Assembly: GCF_001425005.1 (NCBI RefSeq)
Contig: NZ_LMDB01000012.1
Span: 521,737 to 585,736 of the forward strand
Length of the DNA: 64,000 nucleotides
Direction: 5' to 3'
Origin: Duganella sp. Root336D2
GTDB lineage: Bacteria > Pseudomonadota > Gammaproteobacteria > Burkholderiales > Burkholderiaceae_D
Shown here: positions 42,839-51,764 of the stretch, piece by piece
Numbering within the stretch: position 1 is the stretch's first letter
Layout of the letters: each line of letters opens with the position of its first letter
Program-made: the position numbers and the translations under genes
The notes under the pieces: generated by a model
Told to the model about the DNA's origin: nothing
Seen by the model: only the letters and a program-made list of their open reading frames with translations
Database searches by the model: none

Positions 42839-43981
42839 TTACTTGACTACTTCCATCCTGGTCTTGATGCCGCCCTTGTAAGTGAACAGGGTCAACGCGC
42901 CATCCTTGATGTCGCCGAACTGGTCGAATTCAACCAGGCCGGTCACGCCCTGGTGCTTGATCTTGGCCAGCACCGGCAGGTACTTGGCAGGCTCGGACGA
43001 ATTGGCTTTTTCCATGGCGTCGGCCATGGTCATGATGGCGTCGTACACATACGGTGCGTACAACTGCACTTCCTGGCCGTACTTCTTCTTGTAGCGGGCA
43101 CGGAAGTCATCCATGTTCTTCTGCATGTCGGCAGTCACGCCGCCCGCTTCGGCGCAGGTGACCACGCCGTCTGCGGCAGCGCCGGCGGACAGGCGGTACA
43201 GCGCATCGGTGCAGACGCCGTCGCCGCCCATGAATTTGGCGGTGATGCCCAGCGCCTTCATCTGGCGCAGCAGAGGGCCGCCCACCGAGTCCATCCCGCC
43301 GAAGAATACCAGGTCCGGATTCTTGGACTTGATGTTGGTCAGGATGGCGTTGAAGTCGGTCGCATTGGCGTTGGTGAACTCCTTGCCGACCACTTGCACG
43401 CCCGGCAGGGCTTTCTTGGCGCCTTTGACGAATTCGTCGGCCACGCCCTGGCCGTAAGCGGTGCGGTCGTCGATCACGGCGATCTTCTTGACGCCCAGCT
43501 TCTGCACGGCGTAGGCGCCGAGGGTGCCGCCCAGCTTATTGTCGTTGGCGACCACGCGGAAGGCGGTGTTGAATTTCTGCTTGGTGTACACCGGCGACGT
43601 AGCGGCCGGGGAAATCTGCGGAATGCCGGCGTCGAAGTAGATCTTGGAGGCCGGGATGGTGGTGCCGGAATTCAGGTGGCCGATCACGCCCAGTACCTTG
43701 GCGTCCACCAGTTTCTGCGCGGCGGTGGTGCCCTGTTTCGGGTCGCCGGCATCGTCCTCGAACTGGACGACGAACTTGACCGCCTTGCCGCCGATCTTGA
43801 CGCCCTTGGCGCCAAGGTCTTCGACGGCCATGCGGGCGCCGTTTTCCATGTCCTTGCCCAGGTGGGAGTTGGGACCCGATACAGGGGCGACGTGGCCAAT
43901 CTTGATGGTGTCCTGGGCGTAGGCGCTGCCGGCAAAGGCCAGTGCGAGGGCAACAGGGGTGAACTTGATCTTGAACTGCAT
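42839..43981 (-). CDS. livK: Branched-chain amino acid ABC transporter binding protein, copy 2
   Basis: This 380-residue periplasmic protein has a signal peptide (FTPVALALAFAGSAYAQ) and is a clear paralogue of the next gene: shared blocks include ASKIY(F/Y)DAGIPQIS, SKNPDLVFFGGMDSVGGPLL and RQMKALGI. The tandem order suggests a duplication followed by divergence. Both have the normal family length. Ligand preference may differ between the two, which cannot be told from sequence alone. Confidence 0.9.
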   Translation of the reverse strand: MQFKIKFTPVALALAFAGSAYAQDTIKIGHVAPVSGPNSHLGKDMENGARMAVEDLGAKGVKIGGKAVKFVVQFEDDAGDPKQGTTAAQKLVDAKVLGVIGHLNSGTTIPASKIYFDAGIPQISPAATSPVYTKQKFNTAFRVVANDNKLGGTLGAYAVQKLGVKKIAVIDDRTAYGQGVADEFVKGAKKALPGVQVVGKEFTNANATDFNAILTNIKSKNPDLVFFGGMDSVGGPLLRQMKALGITAKFMGGDGVCTDALYRLSAGAAADGVVTCAEAGGVTADMQKNMDDFRARYKKKYGQEVQLYAPYVYDAIMTMADAMEKANSSEPAKYLPVLAKIKHQGVTGLVEFDQFGDIKDGALTLFTYKGGIKTRMEVVK

Positions 43982-44052
43982 CGGGGGCTCCAGTCAAAAA
44001 GTCATATTTGCCAGAGAAAATACAACAAAAACCCCGAATGGCAAAGAGGGAA

Positions 44053-44397
44053 TTAATCGCGGCGGCTGGAACCGGCCTGCAGCTGGGTGATTTCCTGTTG
44101 CACAGCGCGGGTAACGATCTTGCCGATGGTGTCGTGCAGGCCTGCGCGGATTTCCGCCGTCAGGGCGTGCAGCGCGTGCTCAAGGACTTCGGCCAAGCTG
44201 TTCTTGATGCGTTGTTCGAGTACGAAATCGACTCGGTTCGACAGTTGCTGCAGCACCTGTTCGGCGACGCGGCGTTCCAGCGCCTGCCATTCCAAGGCGT
44301 TTTCCTCGGTGAACGGTGTTTGTGCGACCGCTGCCGGCACCTCGTCCTTCATGATTTCGGTCAGGACCGGGATGCTGGCGTCGAAAGGCTGGTTCAT
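44053..44397 (-). CDS. Hypothetical helical protein next to holC
   Basis: It encodes 114 residues, mostly predicted helix (ERRVAEQVLQQLSNRVDFVL; EIRAGLHDTIGKIVTRAVQQ) and no signal peptide. It begins 3 bases after the holC stop, so they are co-transcribed. Small helical proteins of this kind follow holC in other Burkholderiales, as remembered, but the function is not known. Confidence 0.7.
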   Translation of the reverse strand: MNQPFDASIPVLTEIMKDEVPAAVAQTPFTEENALEWQALERRVAEQVLQQLSNRVDFVLEQRIKNSLAEVLEHALHALTAEIRAGLHDTIGKIVTRAVQQEITQLQAGSSRRD

Positions 44398-44400
44398 TGA

Positions 44401-44823
44401 CTACTTGCCTACAGTGAGGTGTTTGAGCGGGAAATCCTGGCGCTTGTAGGCAGCATAGCGCAGGCGGCCAGCCGCGGCATCTTCCTCGTCGGAAGAGATG
44501 ACTTCGATCAAACGAGGAAAAGCCTCGAACTGGGCCGGTGCGCGGCGCGCCAGGTTCACCAGCAGGCCCGCTTGCGGCAGTTCGGCGGTGCCGCTGTCGG
44601 CCAGCACGATGGCGGAATCAGGCGCCAGCGGATCGTCGGCGTGGGCGTGGGGCAGGAAGTCGGTGGCGGAGAAGGTCCACAGGGCCTTGTCCAGCTCCGC
44701 CAGTTGCGCCGCATCTTCAGTCATGACGACGATGCGGGGCGTGCTGGCGTAGGCTTTACGCAGCAGGCGGCAGGCATATGCAACCTTGTCCGGCACGCCG
44801 CTGTGGAAATCAATCTGCGTCAT
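44401..44823 (-). CDS. holC: DNA polymerase III chi subunit
   Basis: This 140-residue protein is the chi subunit, which links the clamp loader to SSB. It begins MTQIDFHSGVPDKVAYACRL, typical of HolC (N-terminal strand and LLRKAY), and contains TDFLPHAHADDPLAPDSAIV, with a C-terminal YKRQDFPLKHL. Length is normal. The gene lies 17 bp after the gene at 44841. Confidence 0.9.
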   Translation of the reverse strand: MTQIDFHSGVPDKVAYACRLLRKAYASTPRIVVMTEDAAQLAELDKALWTFSATDFLPHAHADDPLAPDSAIVLADSGTAELPQAGLLVNLARRAPAQFEAFPRLIEVISSDEEDAAAGRLRYAAYKRQDFPLKHLTVGK

Positions 44824-44840
44824 TATTTCTTTGAAGCGTC

Positions 44841-45470
44841 TTAGAAGCGGAAGTTTGGCGATGCGTTTTTCTGCTCGTCGCGTTGGCGCGCCTTCTCCGC
44901 CGCGGCTGCAGCGCGCTCGGCATCCGCCTTGGCGGCGGCTGCTTCTTCGGCGCTCGGACCGCGCGGCGGTGCGGCCGGTGCCGGCGGCGGGTTCGAATAG
45001 CCCTGTGGCAGCATCTTCTCGGTAGGGTAGCCGGCCTGGGTCAGGGCGCTATCCCATGCACTCTGTTCGAAACCGATCTGGCGCGTACGCCCCACCAGCA
45101 GCAGCGGCACCTGGCCGTCGCTGCCGGCCTTTTTCAGGGCGTCAAAGTCATCGGTGGAGGAAACGGTCTTTTCGCGGTATGGAATACCGCGGTTGGCCAG
45201 CATGGTGCGGGCCATGTTGCAGCCGGCGCCGCAGTTGGCCGTGGTGTACAGCACCACCGGACGGGAGCGCACAGCTTCCGCCAGTTCCGATGGCAAGGCA
45301 ACACCGCCGGCGCCGGCGGTGTTGTAATTCTTCACCTCAGCCTTCTGGGCAGTGGCGGGCGGCGGCGTCGCAGTAAAGTGGGTGACGCCTTTTTCGTCCT
45401 TCCACTTGTACATCTGGGCGTGCGCCGCGCTGGCAGTCAGCAGCAGCAAAAGCAGGGCAGCGCGTTTCAT
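44841..45470 (-). CDS. Exported DUF4124 / glutaredoxin-domain protein
   Basis: This 209-residue protein has a signal peptide (MKRAALLLLLLTASAAHAQM), an N-terminal DUF4124 motif (MYKWKDEKGVTHFTATPPPA), then a glutaredoxin-like domain with VVLYTTANCGAGCNMARTML and a Cys-x3-Cys variant of the redox site, followed by VPLLLVGRTRQIGFEQSAWD. The C-terminal third is Ala/Lys/Glu-rich low complexity. Periplasmic redox or thiol chemistry is possible, but the CxxC is replaced by CGAGC, so activity is uncertain. Confidence 0.8.
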   Translation of the reverse strand: MKRAALLLLLLTASAAHAQMYKWKDEKGVTHFTATPPPATAQKAEVKNYNTAGAGGVALPSELAEAVRSRPVVLYTTANCGAGCNMARTMLANRGIPYREKTVSSTDDFDALKKAGSDGQVPLLLVGRTRQIGFEQSAWDSALTQAGYPTEKMLPQGYSNPPPAPAAPPRGPSAEEAAAAKADAERAAAAAEKARQRDEQKNASPNFRF

Positions 45471-45486
45471 TGAATCTCTATCTCCT

Positions 45487-47559
45487 TTATGCCGCCATGC
45501 CGCTGTGGCGCAGCAGGGCGTCGATGGTCGGCTCACGGCCGCGGAATGCGGTAAACGACTCCAGGGCCGGGCGCGAACCGCCGACGGCCAGGATCTCTCG
45601 CTGGAAGCGCTTACCAGTATCGGTGGACAGTTTGCCGCCGTCCAGCGCCGCTGCTTCCTCGAAGGCAGCGTAGGCGTCGGCAGACAGTACTTCCGCCCAC
45701 TTGTAGCTATAGTATCCCGCCGCGTAGCCTCCGGCAAAGATATGGCCGAAGGAATGTTGGAAACGGTTGAAACTTGGCGGGATGATAACGGCGAACTTGC
45801 GGCGTACTTCGTCGATCAGGTCCTGCACCGATTTGGCGCCGGATGGCTGGAAGTCGTAGTGCAGTAGCATGTCGAGCAGGGCGAATTCAACCTGGCGCAG
45901 GGTCTGCAGGCCGGACTGGAAGTTTTTCGCCGCCAGCATGCGGTCATACAGGGCGCGCGGCAGCGGCAGGCCGCTCTTCACGTGGGCGCTCATATGGCTC
46001 AGCACATCCCACTCCCAGCAGAAGTTTTCCATGAACTGGGACGGCAGCTCGACCGCATCCCATTCGACGCCGGAAATGCCCGAGACCGCCAGTTCCTCGA
46101 CCTGGGTCAGCATGTGGTGCAGGCCGTGACCGAATTCGTGGAACAGGGTGATCACTTCATCGTGGGTGAACAGCGACGGCTGCGGCACGCCGTCCACTTC
46201 CAGCGGTTCGGTGAAATTGCAGGTCAGGTAGGCGACCGGGGTTTGCAGCTCGCCGTTTTTCAGGCGGCGGCCGCGCGCGTCATCCATCCAGGCGCCGCCG
46301 CTCTTGCCTTCGCGGGCGTACAGGTCAAGGTAGAACTGGCCCACCAGCACGCTGTCGCGCTCGATGCTGTAGAAGCGCACGTCCTTGTGCCAGACCGGCG
46401 CGCTGTCGGGCCTGATGCTCACGCCAAACAGGGTTTGCACCAGCTTGAACAGGCCGTCGATCACCTTATGCTCTGGGAAGTACTGCTTCACTTCCTGCGC
46501 CGAGAAAGAGTACATGTGCTGCTGCAGTTTTTCGGAAGCGTATGGCAGGTCCCACGATTGCAGGTCATTGATGCCCAGTTCCTTGGCGGCGTAGTCCTGC
46601 AGTTCGGCCAGGTCTTTCTCGGCGAACGGGCGGGCGCGCCTGGCCAGGTCTTCCAGGAATTCGATTACCTGTTCCGGCGACTTGGCCATTTTCGGCACCA
46701 GCGAGACTTCGGCGAAGTTTTTGTAGCCCAGCAGGCCGGCTTCTTCCGCGCGCAGTTTCAGCAGGGTGGCGATATTGCCGGTGTTGTCCCAGTCTTCGCG
46801 CTTGCTGAACGCGTCGGCCAGGTCCGAAGCCTTGGTAGCGTTGGCGCGGTAGACCTTTTCGCGCAGGGCGCGGTTGTCGCAGAACTGCAGGATCGGGTAG
46901 TAGGAAGGGAAGTGCAGGGTGAATTGCCAGCCCTGCTTGCCGTCTTTCTCGGCCAGCGCCTTGGCTGCGGCCTTGGAATCGTCGGGCAGGCCGCGCAGCT
47001 CGGCTTCGTCTTCGACCAGCAGTTTCCAGTCGTTGGTGGCGTCCAGCACGTTTTCGCTGAAGCGGGTGCTGGTCGCTGCGTGTTCTTCCTGGATCGCGGC
47101 GAAGCGCTCCTTCTTATCGGCCGCAAGCTCGGCGCCGCCCATGCGGAAGTCGCGGATCGCGTTGTCGATGATGCGCTGGCGCGCCGGCGACAGGGCGGCG
47201 AATTCCGCGCTGGCGCGCAGGGCCTTGTATTTGGCGAACAGCGCCTCGTTCTGGGCCAGGGCAGTCCAAAACTCGGTCACTTTCGGCAGGTTTTCGTTGT
47301 AGGTGGCACGCAGCTCGGGCGTGTCCACCACGTTGTTCAGGTGACTGACGATGCCCCAGGCACGGCCCAGCAGCTCGGTGGAATTCTCCAGCGGGGTGAC
47401 GAAGTTATCCCACGTCACATTGTCGCTTGGCGCTTCCAGCTCCACCACGGCGGCGCGGTTCTTCTCCAGCAGGTGCTCGATTGCGGGGGTGACGTGTTCG
47501 GGCCTGATCGCATCGAAACGCGGCAAGCCGCTAAAGTCCAGCAGGGGATTGTCAGTCAT
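45487..47559 (-). CDS. prlC: Oligopeptidase A, M3 family metallopeptidase
   Basis: This 690-residue cytosolic zinc peptidase degrades short peptides, including cleaved signal peptides. The zinc-binding motif HEFGH lies in EVITLFHEFGHGLHHMLTQV, with the downstream Glu-containing GVEWDAVELPSQFMENFCWE. The ATG at 47559 has AAGGAA before it and gives the family length. It lies 11 bp from folD on the same strand. Confidence 0.93.
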   Translation of the reverse strand: MTDNPLLDFSGLPRFDAIRPEHVTPAIEHLLEKNRAAVVELEAPSDNVTWDNFVTPLENSTELLGRAWGIVSHLNNVVDTPELRATYNENLPKVTEFWTALAQNEALFAKYKALRASAEFAALSPARQRIIDNAIRDFRMGGAELAADKKERFAAIQEEHAATSTRFSENVLDATNDWKLLVEDEAELRGLPDDSKAAAKALAEKDGKQGWQFTLHFPSYYPILQFCDNRALREKVYRANATKASDLADAFSKREDWDNTGNIATLLKLRAEEAGLLGYKNFAEVSLVPKMAKSPEQVIEFLEDLARRARPFAEKDLAELQDYAAKELGINDLQSWDLPYASEKLQQHMYSFSAQEVKQYFPEHKVIDGLFKLVQTLFGVSIRPDSAPVWHKDVRFYSIERDSVLVGQFYLDLYAREGKSGGAWMDDARGRRLKNGELQTPVAYLTCNFTEPLEVDGVPQPSLFTHDEVITLFHEFGHGLHHMLTQVEELAVSGISGVEWDAVELPSQFMENFCWEWDVLSHMSAHVKSGLPLPRALYDRMLAAKNFQSGLQTLRQVEFALLDMLLHYDFQPSGAKSVQDLIDEVRRKFAVIIPPSFNRFQHSFGHIFAGGYAAGYYSYKWAEVLSADAYAAFEEAAALDGGKLSTDTGKRFQREILAVGGSRPALESFTAFRGREPTIDALLRHSGMAA

Positions 47560-47569
47560 TTGGTTTCCT

Positions 47570-48415
47570 TTAAACGCGTTCTGCCGATTCAATGGTGTTC
47601 ATCAGCAGCATGGTAATCGTCATCGGACCTACGCCACCTGGCACCGGCGTGATATGCGAAGCGACTTCCTTGATGCCTGCAAAGTCCACATCGCCGCACA
47701 GCTTGCCGTTCTCGTCGCGGTTGATGCCCACGTCGATCACGATGGCGCCCGGCTTCACCATATCAGCAGTCAGGGTATTGCGGCGGCCAGTTGCTGCCAC
47801 CACGATGTCTGCCTGGCGGGTGTGGTAGCCCAGGTCCGAGGTTCCGCTATGGCAGATGGTGACGGTTGCATTGGCTTGCAAGAGCAGCAGGCCCATTGGC
47901 TTGCCGACGGTGTTGGAGCGGCCGATCACGACGGCGTGCTTGCCCTTCAGGCTGACGCCGGTCGATTCGATCAGCTTCATGCAGCCGTACGGCGTGCATG
48001 GCAGGAAGCCTTCCAGGCCGGTCATCAGTTCACCGGCGCTCAGCACCGAGTAGCCGTCCACGTCCTTGGTGGTGGCGATGGCTTCGATCACTTTGTGCGG
48101 GTCGATGTGCTTTGGCAGCGGCATCTGCACCAGGATGCCGTGGATGGCCGGGTCGGCGTTCAGGGTGGCGATGCGCTCGAGCAGCGCTTGCTCGGTCATG
48201 TCTGCGGCGTACTGTTCTTTCACCGAGCGGATGCCGGCGTCCTCGCAAGCCTTGACCTTGTTGCGCACGTAGACGTGGCTGGCCGGGTCGTCGCCGACCA
48301 GGATCACGGCCAGGCCTGGCTGCTTGCCTTTGGCGGTCAGGGCGGCGGCGCGGGACGCGATTTCGGCGCGCAGTTTTTGGGAGAGCGCTACTCCGTCGAT
48401 CAGTTGTGCGGACAT
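47570..48415 (-). CDS. folD: Methylenetetrahydrofolate dehydrogenase/cyclohydrolase
   Basis: This 281-residue bifunctional enzyme interconverts methylene-, methenyl- and formyl-tetrahydrofolate with NADP. Its signatures are visible: [13 protein letters not shown] with the catalytic lysine, [10 protein letters not shown], and [20 protein letters not shown] followed by VTICHSGT (the folD signature pair). Length is normal. prlC follows on the same strand. Confidence 0.95.
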   Translation of the reverse strand: MSAQLIDGVALSQKLRAEIASRAAALTAKGKQPGLAVILVGDDPASHVYVRNKVKACEDAGIRSVKEQYAADMTEQALLERIATLNADPAIHGILVQMPLPKHIDPHKVIEAIATTKDVDGYSVLSAGELMTGLEGFLPCTPYGCMKLIESTGVSLKGKHAVVIGRSNTVGKPMGLLLLQANATVTICHSGTSDLGYHTRQADIVVAATGRRNTLTADMVKPGAIVIDVGINRDENGKLCGDVDFAGIKEVASHITPVPGGVGPMTITMLLMNTIESAERV

Positions 48416-48504
48416 GATTGCTTGGATTGGTGGAATGGAAAGTCGCCATTATAAATGGTGGCGGCCTTGTGCTGCACTGCACATGATTGTAAGCTTGCCA
48501 ACAA

Positions 48505-49258
48505 ATGATCTCTTACCAGTACCTGATTGATGCCCAGCTGCGTCCCGACAAGACGCCTGATTTCTCGGCCTACCCCTTCTTCCTGCCCGCCGTGCGCCAC
48601 CTCGGCCGGCTCGAATTCGACCCGGCCGTGACCTTTATCGTCGGCGAAAACGGCTCGGGCAAGTCGACTTTGCTGGAGGGACTGGCGGTCGCTGGGCTTT
48701 AACGCGGAAGGCGGGAGCAAGAATTTTAGTTTTGACACCCGTGCCTCGCATTCCCGCCTCCATGAGTACTTACGTGTCGCACGGGGCGTGCGCAAGCCGC
48801 GCGACGGGTATTTCTTGCGCGCGGAAAGTTATTTCAATGTTGCGACGGAGATTGAAAGGCTTGACGAAGGACCTGGAGGCCCGCCAATCATCGATTCCTA
48901 TGGCGGCGTTTCGCTGCACGAGCAGTCGCATGGCGAGTCCTTTCTCGCCCTGCTGGACAAGCGATTTGGCGGTAAGGGCCTGTACATCCTCGACGAACCG
49001 GAAGCGGCGCTGTCGCCGCAGCGCCAGTTGCGCGCCCTGAAACGCATCCACGAGTTGGTGCAGGGCGGCTCGCAATTCGTGATTGCGACCCATTCGCCGA
49101 TCCTGATGGCCTATCCGGAAAGCTCCATCTTCGTTTGCACGCCCGACGGCCTGCGCCAACGCGCCTACGAGGACACCGAACACTATGAGGTCATGCATGA
49201 ATTCATGGCTAATCCGCGTGGCCTGCTGAAGCAGGTGTTGGCGGCTCCGAAATCATGA
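48505..49258 (+). pseudogene. ATP-binding cassette-type ATPase, frameshifted first copy
   Basis: This is the upstream copy of a tandem pair of AAA/ABC-type ATPase genes. It starts MISYQYLIDAQLRPDKTPDF with Walker A VGENGSGKSTLLEG, but a stop comes after LAVAGL. Compared with the intact copy, two bases (one GC of GCGC) are missing near 48690-48700. The frame then continues to 49258 through DGYFLRAESYFNVATEIERL, LYILDEPEAALSPQRQLRAL (signature/Walker B) and FVIATHSPILMAYPESSIFV. A sequencing error in the GC run is the main alternative to true loss. Confidence 0.85.
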
Positions 49259-49992
49259 TCTCGTACCAGTTCCTGATCGACGCACAGCTTCATCCCGACA
49301 AGAAGCCCGATTTCTCGGCCTATCCTTTCTGCCTGCCCGCCGTGCGCCACCTCGGCCGCCTTGAATTCGACCCGGCGGTGACCTTCATCGTCGGTGAAAA
49401 TGGCTCGGGAAAATCGACGTTGTTGGAGGCGCTGGCTGTAGCGCTTGGCTATAACGCAGAAGGTGGCGGCAAGAATTTTGGTTTCGCGACCCGCGCATCG
49501 CACTCCTGCCTGCACGAATACCTGCGGATTGCACGCGGTGTGCGTATGCCCAAGGACGGCTATTTCCTGCGTGCGGAGAGCTTTTTCAATCTTGCGACCA
49601 CGATTGAGGATCTTGACGTTGGTGGCGCGTATAGCGATCGCTCGTTGCACGAGCAATCGCATGGTGAATCTTTCATGGCCCTGCTCCAGAACCGATTTCG
49701 CGGCAAAGGACTGTACATCCTTGACGAACCGGAGGCCGCATTGTCGCCACGCCGGCAACTGGCCGCACTGGCACGTATCCACGAGCTGGTGCAGGAAGGC
49801 GCCCAATTCGTGATTGCGACCCATTCGCCGATCCTGATGTCCTACCCTGAAGCCAGCATTTTCGTCTGTTCGCCCGAAGGCATCCGGCAGCGCGCCTATG
49901 AAGACACCGAGCACTATGAGGTCATGCACGATTTCATGGCCAACCCGCGCGGTGCGATCAGGAAGCTGCTAGAGACTCCGAAAGAACCCTGA
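49255..49992 (+). CDS. AAA family ATPase (ABC-type cassette), intact second copy
   Basis: This 245-residue cytosolic ATPase shows Walker A GENGSGKSTLLEAL, the signature region SLHEQSHGESFMALLQNRF, Walker B LYILDEPEAALSPRRQLAAL and the switch histidine IATHSPILMSYP. It resembles stand-alone predicted ATPases related to SMC/OLD-type proteins. It is closely similar to the frameshifted copy directly upstream, whose stop it overlaps by 4 bp. The cellular role is unknown. Its end overlaps the convergent gene at 49958 by 35 bp. Confidence 0.85.
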   Translation: MISYQFLIDAQLHPDKKPDFSAYPFCLPAVRHLGRLEFDPAVTFIVGENGSGKSTLLEALAVALGYNAEGGGKNFGFATRASHSCLHEYLRIARGVRMPKDGYFLRAESFFNLATTIEDLDVGGAYSDRSLHEQSHGESFMALLQNRFRGKGLYILDEPEAALSPRRQLAALARIHELVQEGAQFVIATHSPILMSYPEASIFVCSPEGIRQRAYEDTEHYEVMHDFMANPRGAIRKLLETPKEP

Positions 49993-50782
49993 ACCTAACA
50001 CGTGGTACGGCGAAGCAGAAAGGCGTGCCGGCGTTGGCGCCTGCCATCGGGCAGGCCACGGACGTCTCGTCCAGCGGCAGTACTTCATCGAGCGCAATCG
50101 GCAGGCTGATTTCGGATTCCGCCATGCGGCCCAATCCTGGAACCTCGATCATGGCCGTATGCTGGCAAGCCAGGAATCTGACCGCCTCTTCCCAATTGCC
50201 GAAGGCGCAGGCCAGGTCATGCGGCAGCTCGCGCCCGCCGGACACGCGGGTACGCGCCTTCAGCAGAGGCGCGCTGCCGGCGCCAGGGTCGATGACGGTG
50301 GTGTATTCCTCGCCATCGCGCTCATGCACGAAGCGTTTGGGCAAGTGGGTCGGCAGGATATCGCTGAAGATGCGTGTGCCAAGCGCATGCACCGTGCTAT
50401 CCATGATATTGCGCACGAAATACACCTTACCCGGCTCCTCGAGGTAGAAGCGCCAATTGCTTTGCAAGGGCGATGGCAGCAGGCGGCGCGCAGGCCCCGC
50501 CAGCGCCGGGCCGAAATGGCCGTGGCGATAGGTCAGGATGCTGAACGGCGTCAGGCCATTGTGCTGCCACAAGCGCAGGCCGGCAGGCACCATCGCCTGG
50601 GCGGTCGCCGCGTCCATCATCCAGGTCAGGTAGACCACATCGCGCACGTTGCTTTCCAGCGTCAGGAATGGCAGGCGCGAAAACACGGCGCGGCGAACGC
50701 CGGCCAGGCGGCGGGAATTTGCAAGACGGGCGAGAAGGCGGCCGGGCAGGCCGGGTGTCGGGTGAATGTAAGCGTTGGTCAT
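49958..50782 (-). CDS. DUF2071-like protein
   Basis: This 274-residue soluble protein shows DVVYLTWMMDAATAQAMVPA and LRLWQHNGLTPFSILTYRHG, which match the DUF2071/YqjF-like family, distant relatives of acetoacetate decarboxylase. No catalytic lysine can be assigned with confidence. Function unknown. Its 3' end overlaps the ATPase gene by 35 bp, and its start is 20 bp from the divergent binding-protein gene. Confidence 0.75.
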   Translation of the reverse strand: MTNAYIHPTPGLPGRLLARLANSRRLAGVRRAVFSRLPFLTLESNVRDVVYLTWMMDAATAQAMVPAGLRLWQHNGLTPFSILTYRHGHFGPALAGPARRLLPSPLQSNWRFYLEEPGKVYFVRNIMDSTVHALGTRIFSDILPTHLPKRFVHERDGEEYTTVIDPGAGSAPLLKARTRVSGGRELPHDLACAFGNWEEAVRFLACQHTAMIEVPGLGRMAESEISLPIALDEVLPLDETSVACPMAGANAGTPFCFAVPRVRFRVLSESLAAS

Positions 50783-50801
50783 ATCGCGCTATCATAGGCG
50801 A

Positions 50802-51764
50802 ATGAATATAACGGAGACAACCATCCGCCTGGCCGCGCTGCTGTTCGCATGCGCCGCGCTCGATGCCCGGGCGGTGGATGCCGTGATCTTCGACCGCGCC
50901 GCATCTGCCGCCGACCTGCGGCGCGAATATTCAAAGGCCCTGCTGCAGCAGGTGATGGAGCGCACCGTGCCCGAATTCGGGCCGTATACCATCGACTATG
51001 CCGACATCCACATGGAGCGCCCACGCCTGCTGGCGGCGCTCAAGGACGGGAAGCTGATCAACGTGACGGCCTATCCAGCGGACGCCCAATGGCTCAAGTC
51101 CCTGCGTGCGGTACCGGTGCCGACCGATATGGGCCTGCAAAACTGGCGAATCTCCCTGATCGACAGCAAGAACCAGGACCGCATGCACAAACTTGTACTG
51201 CCTGAAGGCCTCAGGGAAATGACCGCCGGTGTTGGCGCCGTTTGGGTCACGCGTGCGTCGCTGCAGGACAACGGCTTCCGCTACGTCACGGGCAGCAATT
51301 ACATCGGGCTGTTCGATATGCTGATCGCCGGGCGTTTCGACTATTTCCCGCGCGGCGTGAATGAGATTTTCCAGGAGTACGACCAGCGCAAGCAAGCCTT
51401 CCCGCAACTGGCGGTTGAAGACAGCATTCTCCTGCACGACAATATTCCGTCATTGTTTTTTGTCTCGCCCGGGAATCCGCGGCTATATAAGCGCATCCGC
51501 GCCGGCATGGAAGCGCTGCTGAAGGACGGCACGCTGGAGCGCCTGGTACTTGAACACCACCGCAGCTACCTTCAGCGCGCCAGGCTATGCAATCGCCGCC
51601 GCATCGACCTGCCGAACAAGGACATCGATCCGGCGGTGCTGGCCAGGAAAGAGCTGTGGTTTGATCCGTTCAACCCGCGCCACGGCTTTTGTCCGAAGGC
51701 AGCGGCAGGGTGGGCCGACGCAGCAGGATCTCGCGGGCGGCAGGCTCCGGCAAAGGGCGGCTGA
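50802..51764 (+). CDS. Periplasmic solute-binding-like protein
   Basis: This 320-residue exported protein has a signal peptide (MNITETTIRLAALLFACAAL) and a fold of the solute-binding type (SBP_bac_3-like): RREYSKALLQQVMERTVPEF, AVWVTRASLQDNGFRYVTGS and LIAGRFDYFPRGVNEIFQEY are typical. No transporter membrane genes adjoin it, so it may be a sensor-type or stand-alone binding protein. The last 95 bp overlap the convergent GGDEF/EAL gene, and the end looks low in order, so the true stop is certain but the tail is unusual. Confidence 0.72.
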   Translation: MNITETTIRLAALLFACAALDARAVDAVIFDRAASAADLRREYSKALLQQVMERTVPEFGPYTIDYADIHMERPRLLAALKDGKLINVTAYPADAQWLKSLRAVPVPTDMGLQNWRISLIDSKNQDRMHKLVLPEGLREMTAGVGAVWVTRASLQDNGFRYVTGSNYIGLFDMLIAGRFDYFPRGVNEIFQEYDQRKQAFPQLAVEDSILLHDNIPSLFFVSPGNPRLYKRIRAGMEALLKDGTLERLVLEHHRSYLQRARLCNRRRIDLPNKDIDPAVLARKELWFDPFNPRHGFCPKAAAGWADAAGSRGRQAPAKGG

